A stretch of DNA of 64,000 bases, from the NCBI RefSeq assembly GCF_001730225.1, contig NZ_MIJE01000011.1, forward strand, positions 1-64,000. The letters are read 5' to 3'. This DNA comes from Desulfuribacillus alkaliarsenatis. Lineage in GTDB: Bacteria; Bacillota; Bacilli; Desulfuribacillales; Desulfuribacillaceae. Positions 11,605-21,358 of this stretch are shown piece after piece. How positions within the stretch are numbered: position 1 is the first letter of the stretch; each line of letters begins with the position of its first letter. The notes beneath the pieces are model-generated. The model did no database searches, had not been told where the DNA came from, and saw nothing but the letters and a program-made list of their open reading frames with translations. The position numbers were made by a program, and so were the translations under genes.

Positions 11605-12025
11605 AAGAAAACCTCCTTTGATGTAAGTGGTTAAAATGTGTGGAAAATTTTTTTTAGGAAGTTAATAACATTAAAAAGTGGATAAAATAGATTAGATAAT
11701 CTAATTATTTATTAGTATTTAGGAGAAAAAGCCGAGAAAAAAATAGCCTTATCAACAGCTGTTGACAAAGTATATTAACAAACGACAAAATAATATCCAC
11801 AATGTTATACACAAACTGTGGATATTATAAGTTATTAGAATATTATCCACTAGGAAACAAATATACTATATCAAAATAATTGCTTGTCTGCAATGGTTTC
11901 TTAAGACTTATCCACAATATCCATACTTAGTATAAAATAGTTATCAACAACACTACATTTTGTATATAACCTGTGAAAAAGTTGTTATTATCTGTCGAAT
12001 TGAAAAATTAATTATCCACAGACGA
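11605..12025. other. oriC: chromosomal origin of replication (oriC), main box cluster
   Basis: This gene-free region between dnaA and rpmH carries many DnaA boxes. Exact TTATCCACA occurs at 11908-11916 and 12012-12020. One-mismatch forms include TGTGGAAAA (11639), AGTGGATAA (11677), TTATCAACA (11749 and 11941), ATATCCACA (11793), TTATACACA (11805), TGTGGATAT (11817) and TTATCCACT (11843). About ten boxes in 380 bp, the dnaA/rpmH context and the gene-strand switch here make the assignment strong. The exact unwinding site is not determined. Confidence 0.92.
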
Positions 12026-12032
12026 AAAATTC

Positions 12033-12061
12033 TTGACATTTTGGACAAATTTTTTTATAAT
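12033..12061 (+). promoter_or_regulatory. rpmH promoter
   Basis: A perfect sigma-A promoter: TTGACA (12033-12038), 17-nt spacer, TATAAT (12056-12061). It lies just beyond the last DnaA box and about 84 nt upstream of rpmH. Confidence 0.85.
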
Positions 12062-12144
12062 TTTAAAGAATGTCTTTATAAATTGGATTATAGATGACAC
12101 AGGTCATTTGACATTATTACTGGCAATAAGGAGGTTTTAAATCA

Positions 12145-12279
12145 ATGAAACGTACATTTCAACCAAATACACGTAAGCGTAAAAAAGTACATGGTTTCCG
12201 TAAGCGTATGAGTTCTAGTTCTGGTCGCAGAGTATTAGCTAGTCGTCGCAAAAAGGGAAGAAAAGTTTTATCAGCATAA
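12145..12279 (+). CDS. rpmH: 50S ribosomal protein L34 (bL34)
   Basis: A 44-codon, very basic protein starting [20 protein letters not shown] and ending in GRKVLSA, the full normal length of bL34. AAGGAGG lies 10 nt upstream of the ATG. It is the first rightward gene from oriC, behind a consensus promoter and followed by a terminator, so rnpA downstream may depend on read-through or its own promoter. Confidence 0.97.
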   Translation: MKRTFQPNTRKRKKVHGFRKRMSSSSGRRVLASRRKKGRKVLSA

Positions 12280-12305
12280 GGCCACCGATAATGTGGTCTT
12301 TTTTT
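12280..12305 (+). terminator. intrinsic terminator after rpmH
   Basis: GGCCAC (12280-12285) pairs with GTGGTC (12293-12298) and is followed by a run of seven T. It starts directly after the rpmH stop. Confidence 0.75.
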
Positions 12306-12339
12306 CTTTTGAAAAGATAGTTTAATTCCTGATGAACTT

Positions 12340-12348
12340 TGATATAAT
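12340..12348 (+). promoter_or_regulatory. extended -10 element upstream of rnpA
   Basis: TGATATAAT forms an extended -10 (TGnTATAAT) 29 nt before the rnpA start. No good -35 is present at 17 nt, which is tolerated for extended -10 promoters. Confidence 0.5.
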
Positions 12349-12376
12349 GATGAGTGACGGAATCGAGGTGGCATAA

Positions 12377-12724
12377 TTGCATAGTAAGCATCGATTATCT
12401 AATAATAAAGATTTTGTTACTATATATAAGAAGGGTAAATCTTTTGCAAATAGATATTTTGTTTTGTACATATATAAGCATGCAAAGAGTCTTGACCCGT
12501 TTCGATTAGGAGTATCAGTTAGTAAAAAAGTAGGTAATGCAGTTGTAAGAAATCGTATTAAGCGTTTAGTAAAGGAAGTATTTCTAAGTAAAAAGGATAG
12601 CTTACCGACAGGTTATGATTTTGTAATTATAGCTCGAAACGCTGCTAGTACGATTGATTATCAAAAAACGAATGAAACTATTGAAATTTTACTAAAAAAG
12701 AGTAAGATAATTAGGAGTATGTGA
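12377..12724 (+). CDS. rnpA: ribonuclease P protein component
   Basis: The protein cofactor of RNase P, which trims the 5' leader of pre-tRNAs; 115 residues. The family RNR motif is visible in [18 protein letters not shown], preceded by [10 protein letters not shown]. The start is TTG 12377 after GAGGTGG. The stop overlaps the region in which yidD starts, indicating translational coupling. Confidence 0.96.
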   Translation: MHSKHRLSNNKDFVTIYKKGKSFANRYFVLYIYKHAKSLDPFRLGVSVSKKVGNAVVRNRIKRLVKEVFLSKKDSLPTGYDFVIIARNAASTIDYQKTNETIEILLKKSKIIRSM

Positions 12725-12726
12725 TA

Positions 12727-12936
12727 ATGAAGCGAATCATGTTAGGTCTATTATTCGTTTATCAAAACGTCATTTCTCCATTAAAGGGGCCGACTTGTCG
12801 TTTTTATCCGAGTTGCTCAGAATATAGCAGACAAAGTTATATAAAGTATGGGTTTTTCAAAGGAACTTATTTAACATTTAAACGTGTTGTTCGTTGCCAT
12901 CCATTTCACCCAGGTGGTTTTGATCCTGTGCCATAA
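12727..12936 (+). CDS. yidD: membrane protein insertion efficiency factor YidD
   Basis: A 69-residue protein with the family core [14 protein letters not shown] and the C-terminal [14 protein letters not shown]. It has an amphipathic N-terminus and is thought to aid YidC-dependent insertion at the inner membrane. ATG 12727 has AGGAG 9 nt upstream; a GTG at 12721 is too close to that site. It sits between rnpA and yidC as usual. Confidence 0.94.
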   Translation: MKRIMLGLLFVYQNVISPLKGPTCRFYPSCSEYSRQSYIKYGFFKGTYLTFKRVVRCHPFHPGGFDPVP

Positions 12937-12975
12937 TGGATGTTTGAAAGAAGGATATTGCGAGGAGGAAGAGTT

Positions 12976-13728
12976 TTGTCATTTAAAGTGTCAAAGAAAA
13001 TTATTATTTTATTTTTAGTTTTAGCACTCACTGTTTTTATCTCGGGTTGTTCTATTGAAGAGATGCAAAATAGAGATTTATCAGAAAGCACTGGTCTATG
13101 GTGGTCTTTTGTTAAATTATTATCAACATTAATGGACGATATTGAGGATGTAATAGGTAGTTATGGAATATCAATCCTTATAGTAACTGTATTAATTCGC
13201 TTTATTGTACTTCCATTTATGATTAAACAAATTAAAAGTATGCGGGCTATGCAAAAGCTACAGCCTGAAATGAATAAAATTAAAGAAAAATATAAAAACA
13301 ATCAAGAGAAGCTTAATCAGGAAACAATGAAGCTTTTCCAAACGCATAATGTAAATCCACTAGCTGGTTGTCTACCATTATTAATTCAGATGCCGATATT
13401 AATTGCCTTCTATCAGGCAATTATGTACAATCCTGATATTCGTGAAGCATCGTTTTTATATTTACAGCTAGGCGAGCGTGATCCTTTCTATATTATACCA
13501 ATATTAGCGGCAGCTACTACGTACTGGCAGCAAAAAACAATGTCTATTAATATGGATAACCCACAAACTAAGATGTTATTATATTTAATGCCAGCAATGA
13601 TTTTGTTTATTAGTGCTACTTTACCATCTGCATTAGGTCTTTATTGGGTATACAGTAACTTATTCTCTGTAGTACAAAACCATTTCCTATATAGAGATAA
13701 AGACGGTCAACAGGAGGGTAAAAAGTAA
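12976..13728 (+). CDS. yidC: membrane protein insertase YidC / SpoIIIJ
   Basis: A YidC/Oxa1-type insertase, about 250 residues. The N-terminus has a lipoprotein signal (FLVLALTVFISGC). The first core segment carries the conserved groove arginine in VLIRFIVLPF, followed by the cytoplasmic hairpin with KSMRAMQKLQPEM. Four further membrane spans end in a basic tail. The open frame begins at ATG 12940, but TTG 12976 is preferred: GGAGG lies 7 nt upstream and the signal peptide then has a normal length. The stop codon overlaps khpB by 1 nt. In Bacillus the homologue SpoIIIJ is also needed for sporulation. Confidence 0.94.
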   Translation: MSFKVSKKIIILFLVLALTVFISGCSIEEMQNRDLSESTGLWWSFVKLLSTLMDDIEDVIGSYGISILIVTVLIRFIVLPFMIKQIKSMRAMQKLQPEMNKIKEKYKNNQEKLNQETMKLFQTHNVNPLAGCLPLLIQMPILIAFYQAIMYNPDIREASFLYLQLGERDPFYIIPILAAATTYWQQKTMSINMDNPQTKMLLYLMPAMILFISATLPSALGLYWVYSNLFSVVQNHFLYRDKDGQQEGKK

Positions 13729-14363
13729 TGAAGAAAATTGTTGAGGTTGCCAAGTCAATTGATGAAGCAATACAAGCCGGCTTAGCTAAACTAGGAGTAA
13801 CTAAGGACGATGTTGAGATTAATGTTTTAGTGGAGCCTACAAAAGGGTTCCTTGGTTTTGGTGCTAAAGACGCTGAGGTTGAGCTTATAGTTAAAAATAA
13901 CCCTGTCATTGAAGGTAAGAAATTTTTGACTGATGTCTTTAATGCTATGGATTTGCAGGTAGAAATTGAAGAATATGAGCTAGATAATCAGAAGGTATTG
14001 AACTTGGTAGGAGATAATTTAGGTGTGTTAATAGGTAGAAGAGGGCAGACCCTTGACGCTCTCCAGTATCTTGTTAATATCTCTGCAAACCGTGATACAG
14101 ACAATAACGTAAGGTTTTTATTGGATGCCGAGAATTATCGTGACCGTAGAAAGAAAACCTTAGAAAGCCTAGCAGATAGATTAGCAGATAAAGCAAGAAA
14201 ATCTAAAAAAGATGTTGTATTAGAACCAATGTCACCATATGAGAGAAAAGTAATCCATACTCATTTGCAAAATGAGCAAGGAATATTTACAAGAAGTCAA
14301 GGCCAAGAGCCATATAGAAAAATAGTAATCGGAACGAAAAAGACAAATGGTTCAAGGAAATAG
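13728..14363 (+). CDS. khpB: RNA-binding protein KhpB (Jag/EloR)
   Basis: 211 residues with the three parts of the family: an N-terminal Jag domain (to about 55, with EPTKGFLGFG), a KH domain (LIGRRGQTLDALQYLVN), and an R3H domain (LEPMSPYERKVIHTHL). KhpB binds RNA, often with KhpA, and affects cell elongation and division in Gram-positives. Its start overlaps the yidC stop, so the two are translationally coupled; a terminator follows. Confidence 0.93.
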   Translation: MKKIVEVAKSIDEAIQAGLAKLGVTKDDVEINVLVEPTKGFLGFGAKDAEVELIVKNNPVIEGKKFLTDVFNAMDLQVEIEEYELDNQKVLNLVGDNLGVLIGRRGQTLDALQYLVNISANRDTDNNVRFLLDAENYRDRRKKTLESLADRLADKARKSKKDVVLEPMSPYERKVIHTHLQNEQGIFTRSQGQEPYRKIVIGTKKTNGSRK

Positions 14364-14372
14364 CTATAACTA

Positions 14373-14402
14373 TGACCACAGCATAAGTTGTGGTTTTTTT
14401 TT
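14373..14402 (+). terminator. intrinsic terminator after khpB
   Basis: ACCACA (14375-14380) pairs with TGTGGT (14389-14394) and is followed by a run of T to 14401. Confidence 0.75.
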
Positions 14403-14456
14403 AGCTATATATGGGTAATGTAAAGTATATGAAATATAGTATATAAGGTGGTTTGT

Positions 14457-15830
14457 ATGAAATTTGACACTATTGCAGCAATTGCTACTGCACTTGGAGA
14501 AGGCGGAATAGGAATTATAAGGGTGAGTGGCCCAGATGCAATTACAATTGTAGACAAAATATATAAAGGTAAGAATAGCTTATCTACTGTGGATACACAC
14601 ACTATTCATTATGGGCATATTATCGATAGCTCAGGGGCTATTATAGATGAGGTTTTAATCTCTGTTTTTAGAACACCAAAATCATATACCATGGAGGATG
14701 TAGTAGAAATTAATTGCCATGGTGGAATTATGCCCCTTAGAAGAGTATTAGCTACAGTAACTGATGCAGGAGCCAGATTAGCAGAACCTGGTGAATTTAC
14801 TAAGCGAGCTTTTTTAAATGGCAGAATTGATTTGAGTCAGGCAGAAGCGGTTATAGATTTAATTCGTTCAAAAACTGATTTATCGATGAAGGCTGCTATG
14901 TCTCAGGTGCAGGGATCACTATCTAAACAAATACATACTATAAGACAGCAATTAGTAGAGTTAATGGCTCATATAGAGGTCACTATAGATTATCCTGAGC
15001 ACGACGTAGAGGAAGTAACAAAAGAGCTTGTAATAAATACTACTGAACAAGCTATTGATAATATTGATAAAATACTAGCTACAGCTGATCAAGGTAAAAT
15101 AATACGAGACGGAATATCAGCTGCAATAATAGGTAGGCCAAATGTTGGTAAGTCATCATTATTAAATGCGATGCTAAAAGAAAATCGTGCTATTGTTACC
15201 GATATACCAGGAACTACAAGAGACATTCTAGAAGAATACATAAATGTTAAAGGAATTCCTGTCAAAATTATTGATACAGCAGGAATTAGAGAGACTGAAG
15301 ATATTGTAGAACAGCTAGGTGTTGAACGCTCAAGAGCTGTAATGCAGGATGCAGATTTGATTTTATTTATGCTTAACGTTGCCGAAGAGCTTACTGAATA
15401 TGACATTACACTACTGAAAGAGCTTCAGGGAAAACAAGCAATAGTAATATTGAATAAAACTGATTTAGTTGCCGTTTTCACAGAAGACAATATAAAACAA
15501 TACGTAGATAATACATCAATAATATCCTTATCAGCAAAAGAGGAAGAAGGAATTGAGCATTTATACAGTGAAATAGAAAGACTATTTATAGAAGAATCAA
15601 TTAAACAAACAGATTTTTCATTTGTTACTAACACACGACACACAGCACTATTAAAGACAGCCAAAGCTCAATTAAATGAAGCACTAAATGGTGTCCAATT
15701 TGATGTTCCAATGGATATGGTTACAATAGACATTACATCAGCCTGGGAGAGCTTAGGTGAAATTACAGGGGATACTGTAGCTGAAGGTCTATTGGATCAA
15801 CTATTTGCACAATTTTGCTTAGGTAAATAG
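14457..15830 (+). CDS. mnmE: tRNA modification GTPase MnmE
   Basis: With MnmG this GTPase makes the cmnm5 modification on U34 of certain tRNAs. 457 residues from ATG 14457, which follows AAGGTGG; an in-frame GTG at 14448 overlaps that site. The N-terminal folate-binding domain comes first. The G domain shows GRPNVGKSS, DIPGTTRD, DTAGIRE and NKTD in order. The C-terminus ends in FCLGK, with the catalytic cysteine of the family. Confidence 0.97.
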   Translation: MKFDTIAAIATALGEGGIGIIRVSGPDAITIVDKIYKGKNSLSTVDTHTIHYGHIIDSSGAIIDEVLISVFRTPKSYTMEDVVEINCHGGIMPLRRVLATVTDAGARLAEPGEFTKRAFLNGRIDLSQAEAVIDLIRSKTDLSMKAAMSQVQGSLSKQIHTIRQQLVELMAHIEVTIDYPEHDVEEVTKELVINTTEQAIDNIDKILATADQGKIIRDGISAAIIGRPNVGKSSLLNAMLKENRAIVTDIPGTTRDILEEYINVKGIPVKIIDTAGIRETEDIVEQLGVERSRAVMQDADLILFMLNVAEELTEYDITLLKELQGKQAIVILNKTDLVAVFTEDNIKQYVDNTSIISLSAKEEEGIEHLYSEIERLFIEESIKQTDFSFVTNTRHTALLKTAKAQLNEALNGVQFDVPMDMVTIDITSAWESLGEITGDTVAEGLLDQLFAQFCLGK

Positions 15831-15966
15831 ACAATTGATGAGTCTATAAGTAATATAGAGTAAGTAAAAGATAATTAATATGCTACTGCTAGTAAGAATC
15901 GTTGTTGTTCAATTTTATAATATAGTAAGAATCTTAGGATTCAATAAATTGTAAGAAGGTGTAAAA

Positions 15967-17868
15967 ATGCAATACAAAGCTGGAACATTCGATATTATTG
16001 TTGTAGGTGGTGGACATGCTGGCTGTGAAGCTGCATTAGCGAGCGCTCGAATGGGCTTAAAAACTTTAATTATAACTATAAGCTTCGATGATGTTGCTCA
16101 TATGCCCTGTAATCCATCTATCGGTGGCCCTGCTAAGGGTCATGTTGTTAGAGAAATTGATGCATTAGGCGGGGAAATGGCTAATAACATAGATCGTGCC
16201 AATATCCAGGTTCGTATGCTCAATACTGGAAAGGGGCCAGCTGTTCATGCACTAAGGGCACAGGCTGACAGACATCTATATTCGGCATCAATGAAGCAGG
16301 TATTAGAAAGCACAAGCAACTTAACGGTACGTCAAGGACTTGTAGAAAAACTTATAGTAAACAACGCCAAAGTCGAAGGAGTAGAGCTACAAACAGGAGC
16401 CCAGTTCTATGCCAAGGCTGTTGTAGTTACAACAGGTACATATTTAAGAAGCAAAATTATTATTGGAGATGTAAACTTTAATAGTGGACCTAATGGTATG
16501 CTAGCATCTATGAAGCTATCTGAAAATATGAAGGAGCACGGAATCGAATTTGTTCGCTATAAGACGGGCACTCCGCCAAGGGTAAATAAAAACTCAATCG
16601 ATTTTTCAAAAATGACTATTCAGCCAGGAGATGAAGAATTTCTTTCATTTTCCCATGCACTATGTGACTATAATAGACCACGTTTCGATTGCTGGCTAAC
16701 ATATACGACCGAAAAGACTAAAGATATTATAATGAACAACCTTGATCGTTCACCTATGTATTCAGGAGCAATTGAGGGTACTGGTACTCGTTACTGTCCT
16801 TCTATTGAGGATAAAATGGTTCGTTTTAATGATAAGCCAACTCACCAGATTTTTATTGAGCCTGAAGGAGAAAACACCATAGAATATTATGTACAGGGCT
16901 TTTCTACAAGCTTTCCCGAGGACTTACAGATTGAAATGCTACGCTCCATTAGCGGCTTAGAAAATGTTGAAATGATACGACCAGGCTATGCAATCGAATA
17001 TGATGCAGTTATATCTACACAGCTACATCCAACGCTAGAGCATAAGCATATGCAGGGTCTTTTTACAGCGGGTCAAGTAAATGGCACGTCTGGATATGAG
17101 GAGGCAGCAGGGCAGGGAATAATAGCAGGCATTAATGCAGCACTAAAGGTCTTGGATAAAGAGCCTATGATTTTAAAACGTTCTGATGCATATATCGGTG
17201 TAATGATTGACGATTTAGTAACAAAGGGCACGATGGATCCCTATAGACTACTTACCTCTAGGGCAGAGTATAGATTATTATTAAGAAATGATAATGCTGA
17301 TTTACGTTTAACTGAGATTGGCTATGGTGTCGGATTAGTATCAGAAGAAGCATATCAAAGATTTACTAGTAAAAAACAAATGATTGAACTTGAATTGGAA
17401 CGGTTAGGGCAGTATAAATTACGACCAAATCAAGAAACAAATGACAAGATAGTACAATTAGGAAGCGTACCAATAGTCAATCTCACATCATTGAAGGACT
17501 TATTAAAGCGTCCAGAGATAGAATATAAGCACATACAACAATTGGCACCGACAGAGACACAGTTACCTAAGGAAGTTATTGAACAGGTTGTTATTCAAAC
17601 GAAATACGAAGGCTATATCAAAAAACAGCTTGAGCAGGTAGAAAAGAATAAAAAGCTAGAAAACCAGCTTATACCTGAGGGAGTTGACTATTTAAAAATA
17701 CCTGGTATTGCTTTAGAAGCAAGGGAAAAGCTTAATAAAATTCAACCTCGTTCTGTAGGACAAGCAGCTCGAATCTCAGGAGTAAATCCAGCTGATATTT
17801 CAATTTTACTTATATATTTAGAGCAACTTAAAAGAGGAGGCAATGCTAATAATGGGCAGAGCCAATGA
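15967..17868 (+). CDS. mnmG: tRNA uridine-5-carboxymethylaminomethyl modification enzyme MnmG
   Basis: The FAD/NADH partner of MnmE, 633 residues. The Rossmann FAD motif [10 protein letters not shown] is at about residues 14-23. [14 protein letters not shown] and [13 protein letters not shown] are family blocks. The C-terminal helical domain ends with [27 protein letters not shown] precedes the ATG. It overlaps the start of rsmG by 17 nt. Confidence 0.98.
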   Translation: MQYKAGTFDIIVVGGGHAGCEAALASARMGLKTLIITISFDDVAHMPCNPSIGGPAKGHVVREIDALGGEMANNIDRANIQVRMLNTGKGPAVHALRAQADRHLYSASMKQVLESTSNLTVRQGLVEKLIVNNAKVEGVELQTGAQFYAKAVVVTTGTYLRSKIIIGDVNFNSGPNGMLASMKLSENMKEHGIEFVRYKTGTPPRVNKNSIDFSKMTIQPGDEEFLSFSHALCDYNRPRFDCWLTYTTEKTKDIIMNNLDRSPMYSGAIEGTGTRYCPSIEDKMVRFNDKPTHQIFIEPEGENTIEYYVQGFSTSFPEDLQIEMLRSISGLENVEMIRPGYAIEYDAVISTQLHPTLEHKHMQGLFTAGQVNGTSGYEEAAGQGIIAGINAALKVLDKEPMILKRSDAYIGVMIDDLVTKGTMDPYRLLTSRAEYRLLLRNDNADLRLTEIGYGVGLVSEEAYQRFTSKKQMIELELERLGQYKLRPNQETNDKIVQLGSVPIVNLTSLKDLLKRPEIEYKHIQQLAPTETQLPKEVIEQVVIQTKYEGYIKKQLEQVEKNKKLENQLIPEGVDYLKIPGIALEAREKLNKIQPRSVGQAARISGVNPADISILLIYLEQLKRGGNANNGQSQ

Positions 17869-18616
17869 TGAGCTTCAGGTAGTAGATAATCTAACTGAAT
17901 TAAATACTAAATTTAAAAATGATTTATCTAAGCAGGGTATTGAATTGACCACAGAGCAGATAGGGCAGTTTAATAACTATTATAAATTATTAATCGACTG
18001 GAATGAAAAAATTAATCTTACTGCCATAACTGAACCAGAGGAAGTTTTTTATAAGCACTTTTATGACTCTCTAACTTTACTAATATCTTACCCGACAATT
18101 AAAGGTAGTAAGACTATGATAGATATTGGCAGTGGTGCAGGATTTCCAGGTATACCGATTAAGATATTACTGCCAGAACTGCAAATTACCTTTATGGATT
18201 CGTTAAATAAACGTATTAAATACCTACAAATTGTTGCTAATGAGCTAGGACTTAAAAATTGTAGCTTTGTCCATGGAAGAGCTGAAGAGCTTGGTCACAA
18301 GCCAGAATATCGAGAGCAATTCGATTATGCTGTTGCTAGGGCCGTTGCAAGACTAGCAGTATTAAATGAGTATTGTCTACCGTTTGTAAAGAATAATGGT
18401 AAATTTTACTCGATGAAAGGTCCAGATGTTGAAAATGAGATAATCGAAGCGAAAAAGTCATTGAATGTCTTCAACGCTAAATTAAAGAAGACGATAGCCC
18501 TAGAACTACCATATCAATATGGAAATAGAGCAATTATAGAAATTCAAAAAATCGCTAATATGCCAAAAAAATATCCAAGAAAAGCTGGTACACCAGCTAA
18601 ATCACCAATTATTTAG
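17852..18616 (+). CDS. rsmG: 16S rRNA (guanine527-N7)-methyltransferase RsmG
   Basis: Methylates G527 of 16S rRNA (E. coli numbering); loss in other bacteria gives low-level streptomycin resistance. The SAM-binding motif [14 protein letters not shown] is clear and the N-terminal [10 protein letters not shown] block is present. ATG 17852 gives 254 residues and lies 11 nt after AGAGGAGG; ATG 17843 is only 2 nt from it. The gene overlaps the end of mnmG. Confidence 0.96.
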   Translation: MGRANDELQVVDNLTELNTKFKNDLSKQGIELTTEQIGQFNNYYKLLIDWNEKINLTAITEPEEVFYKHFYDSLTLLISYPTIKGSKTMIDIGSGAGFPGIPIKILLPELQITFMDSLNKRIKYLQIVANELGLKNCSFVHGRAEELGHKPEYREQFDYAVARAVARLAVLNEYCLPFVKNNGKFYSMKGPDVENEIIEAKKSLNVFNAKLKKTIALELPYQYGNRAIIEIQKIANMPKKYPRKAGTPAKSPII

Positions 18617-18698
18617 AGAACAATCGAAATAAATGATAGCAGGATTATCTTCATTTATAGCGAATAAAGAAGATAAGATTATTTGGGAGTGGTAACCG

Positions 18699-19523
18699 TT
18701 GAAAGAACCTATAACACGCCTTTTGGGCGGGAAATGGCAAGAAGACCAGTCTGAGCGTATCACAGAGATACCAGTACATTTAATTGACCCAAGTCCTTAT
18801 CAGCCTAGGTCTGTTTTTGAGGATGATAAATTAGATGAATTATGCCAGACAATAAAAACACATGGTATTATTCAACCGATAGTAGTAAGAAAAAACGGTC
18901 CACGCTATGAACTAATAGCTGGAGAACGTAGATTACGAGCTGTCAAAAAACTACAGCTAGAGGTTATTCCAGCAATAATAAAAAATATGAACGATACCCA
19001 GGCTGCTTCCGTAGCGTTAATAGAAAACCTGCAAAGGGAAGGCCTTACTTCTATTGAAGAAGCAATAGCCTATAAAAAATTAATAGATATACATGGACTA
19101 ACCCAGGAAGCCCTTGCCCAAAGACTAGGTAAAGGGCAATCTACAATTGCTAATAAACTACGCTTAATTAATTTGCCTGAGCTTGTACAAGAAGGACTTA
19201 TGCAGCGCAAGCTGACTGAACGTCACGCACGTGCATTACTCCAAATTTGTACAGAGGAAGAAATATTACATAGGCTCTACAACGATATAATTACTAGGGA
19301 CTTAACTGTTAAACAGGTTGAAGATAGAATTAAGCAATATAAGGAAAGTCAGAACAAACCAAAAAAACCTAAGAGGGTTGGAATTTCTAAAGACATTCGG
19401 ATAGCAAGAAATACAATTAGCCAATCAATAGAGATGGTTAAAAAAATTGGTATGAATATAGATGTAGAAGAAACGGATATGGACGAATATTACCAAATAA
19501 CTATTAAACTACCAAAAAAATAG
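18699..19523 (+). CDS. noc: nucleoid occlusion protein Noc
   Basis: A ParB-family CTPase of 274 residues. Noc binds its own DNA sites and the membrane and stops the division ring forming over the chromosome. The N-terminus (EPITRLLGGKWQ) resembles the short amphipathic membrane anchor of Noc. The CTP-binding motifs GERRLRA and ENLQRE and a helix-turn-helix (LTQEALAQRLGKGQSTIANK) follow. Position after rsmG and before parA is that of Noc, while the second ParB homologue next to parA is Spo0J. The start is TTG 18699 behind GGGAGTGG. Confidence 0.9.
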   Translation: MKEPITRLLGGKWQEDQSERITEIPVHLIDPSPYQPRSVFEDDKLDELCQTIKTHGIIQPIVVRKNGPRYELIAGERRLRAVKKLQLEVIPAIIKNMNDTQAASVALIENLQREGLTSIEEAIAYKKLIDIHGLTQEALAQRLGKGQSTIANKLRLINLPELVQEGLMQRKLTERHARALLQICTEEEILHRLYNDIITRDLTVKQVEDRIKQYKESQNKPKKPKRVGISKDIRIARNTISQSIEMVKKIGMNIDVEETDMDEYYQITIKLPKK

Positions 19524-19654
19524 ATAAATTTAAGTAAAACAAGACTGTAAATTGTTTCTATCATATGAGATAATTAGATTTACTATAATAGAATGCAATA
19601 ATATGTTCTTATAATCGAACAACAGTTTGTGTTCAGTAAAATGAGGTGAAATGA

Positions 19655-20419
19655 TTGGCTAAAGTAATTGCCATAACCAATCAAAAGGGTGGAGTAGGTA
19701 AAACTACAACTGCGGTTAATTTAGGTGCATGTTTAGCAGAGCTAGGCAAAAAAGTCCTTTTAATTGATGCAGATCCGCAGGGTAACTCTACTAGTGGCTT
19801 AGGAATCAATAAAGCAGATATAGAAAACTGCATCTATGATGTTTTAATTGAAGAAATTCATCCATCTGAAGCCATCTTAGAGACAAGTGCACCAGGATTT
19901 TATTTATTACCTGCTACTATTCAGCTTGCAGGCGCAGAAATAGAATTAGTACCGATTATGTCTAGGGAAATAAGATTAAAACGAGCTATCCAGCAAATAT
20001 CAGATGACTATGATTATGTACTTATAGATTGTCCACCTTCCCTTGGACTATTAACAATCAATTCATTAACAGGATCAAACTCTGTTCTAATACCTATACA
20101 ATGTGAGTTCTATGCGCTTGAAGGCTTAAGCCAGCTTCTAAACACCATTAGATTAGTTCAAAAGCATCTAAATACTTCATTAGAGGTAGAGGGAGTATTA
20201 CTTACAATGTTTGACGCTAGAACTAATCTTGGAATACAGGTAATAGATGAAGTTAAAAAGTATTTTCAAAATAAGGTATATTCTACTATCATTCCACGAA
20301 ACGTACGCTTAAGCGAGGCCCCAAGCCATGGAAAACCAATTATATTATACGATGGTAAATCTAAAGGCGCTGAAATGTATCTTGAGCTTGCAAAGGAAGT
20401 GATAGATAATAATGAGTAA
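19655..20419 (+). CDS. parA: chromosome-partitioning ATPase ParA (Soj)
   Basis: A deviant Walker ATPase of 254 residues. It starts AKVIAITNQKGGVGKTTTAVNL (P-loop) and has LIDADPQGN and LIDCPPSLG. With Spo0J it moves origins and tunes DnaA. The start is TTG 19655 after GAGGTGA. Its end overlaps parB by 8 nt. Confidence 0.97.
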   Translation: MAKVIAITNQKGGVGKTTTAVNLGACLAELGKKVLLIDADPQGNSTSGLGINKADIENCIYDVLIEEIHPSEAILETSAPGFYLLPATIQLAGAEIELVPIMSREIRLKRAIQQISDDYDYVLIDCPPSLGLLTINSLTGSNSVLIPIQCEFYALEGLSQLLNTIRLVQKHLNTSLEVEGVLLTMFDARTNLGIQVIDEVKKYFQNKVYSTIIPRNVRLSEAPSHGKPIILYDGKSKGAEMYLELAKEVIDNNE

Positions 20420-21272
20420 TAAGAATAGATTAGGTAAAGGTTTGAGTGCATTAATTAGTGGAGATGATTTAGTATCAGATAACGATCAAATTCTACAGGT
20501 AGATGTAGAAAAAATCAGGCCAAATCCGTATCAGCCACGTAAGGAATTTAACGAAGAAGCTATAAACGAATTAGCACAATCTATTCGTGAACATGGCATA
20601 ATTCAGCCAATCGTAGTTAAGAAAAACATCAGAGGTTATATATTAATAGCTGGTGAGCGTAGATTGCGCGCAGCAAAGCTTATTGGGCTTGAGAAAATAC
20701 CAGCTATTGAGAAGGATTTAAATGATCAACAGATGCGAGAAGTTGCACTGATTGAAAATTTACAACGTGAGGATTTAAATCCGATAGAAGTTGCAGATGC
20801 TTACAATAAACTAATCACAGAGCTCAACTACACCCAGGAGGAGCTTGCAAAGCGTGTCGGAAAGAGTCGACCTCAAATATCTAACTTCCTAAGGTTACTG
20901 CAGCTACCAAATGAAATTAAAGACTATGTTTCACGTGGAACACTTTCATATGGACATGCCCGAACATTACTAGGTTTAGAGAGTAAAGAACGTCAAAAGT
21001 TACTTGCAGATAGAATTATCAAAGACAAACTGAGTGTACGTGAAACAGAAGAAATAGTTAGTAATCTAGTTAATGTTTCACGTGAAACAAAGCAAAAAAA
21101 GAAGAAGAATTATAGTACTGACACTACTAATTTAGAAAGTCAATTGGAAGAATTATTAGGTACAGGCGTAAAAATTGTCGAAGGCAAGCGTAAGGGTAAA
21201 ATTGAAATTGACTTCTTTTCTAGTGAAGATTTAGAACGAATAATTAATATTATTCATCCGAACAACCAATAA
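20412..21272 (+). CDS. parB: chromosome-partitioning protein ParB (Spo0J)
   Basis: 286 residues: the CTP-binding N-domain (GERRLRAAK, ENLQRED), a central parS-binding helix-turn-helix (TQEELAKRVGKSRPQISNFLRLL) and a C-terminal dimer domain. It loads onto parS as a CTP clamp and recruits SMC. Two parS sites lie inside its own reading frame. A terminator stem begins within its last codons. Confidence 0.97.
   Translation: MSNKNRLGKGLSALISGDDLVSDNDQILQVDVEKIRPNPYQPRKEFNEEAINELAQSIREHGIIQPIVVKKNIRGYILIAGERRLRAAKLIGLEKIPAIEKDLNDQQMREVALIENLQREDLNPIEVADAYNKLITELNYTQEELAKRVGKSRPQISNFLRLLQLPNEIKDYVSRGTLSYGHARTLLGLESKERQKLLADRIIKDKLSVRETEEIVSNLVNVSRETKQKKKKNYSTDTTNLESQLEELLGTGVKIVEGKRKGKIEIDFFSSEDLERIINIIHPNNQ
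20927..20942. promoter_or_regulatory. parS site
   Basis: TGTTTCACGTGGAACA; its complement TGTTCCACGTGAAACA matches the Bacillus parS consensus TGTTNCACGTGAAACA exactly. It lies inside parB. Confidence 0.9.
21074..21089. promoter_or_regulatory. parS site, perfect palindrome
   Basis: TGTTTCACGTGAAACA is a perfect 16-bp palindrome matching the parS consensus. It is inside parB, 147 bp from the first site. Confidence 0.92.
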
Positions 21273-21285
21273 GGTTGTTTTTTCT
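21261..21285 (+). terminator. intrinsic terminator after parB
   Basis: AACAACC (21261-21267) pairs with GGTTGTT (21273-21279), and T-rich sequence follows. The stop codon of parB is in the loop. Confidence 0.7.
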
Positions 21286-21358
21286 TTAGTAATGAGACAA
21301 AATAATATGGATGTGTATATTGTATAAGCTATTCAATATTAAAGTGAGGTGATATGTA

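Noticed and set aside
12159-12374. 71-codon open frame on the minus strand over rpmH
   Set aside because: It is the shadow of rpmH, a clear bL34 gene on the plus strand; the arginine-rich composition is an artefact.
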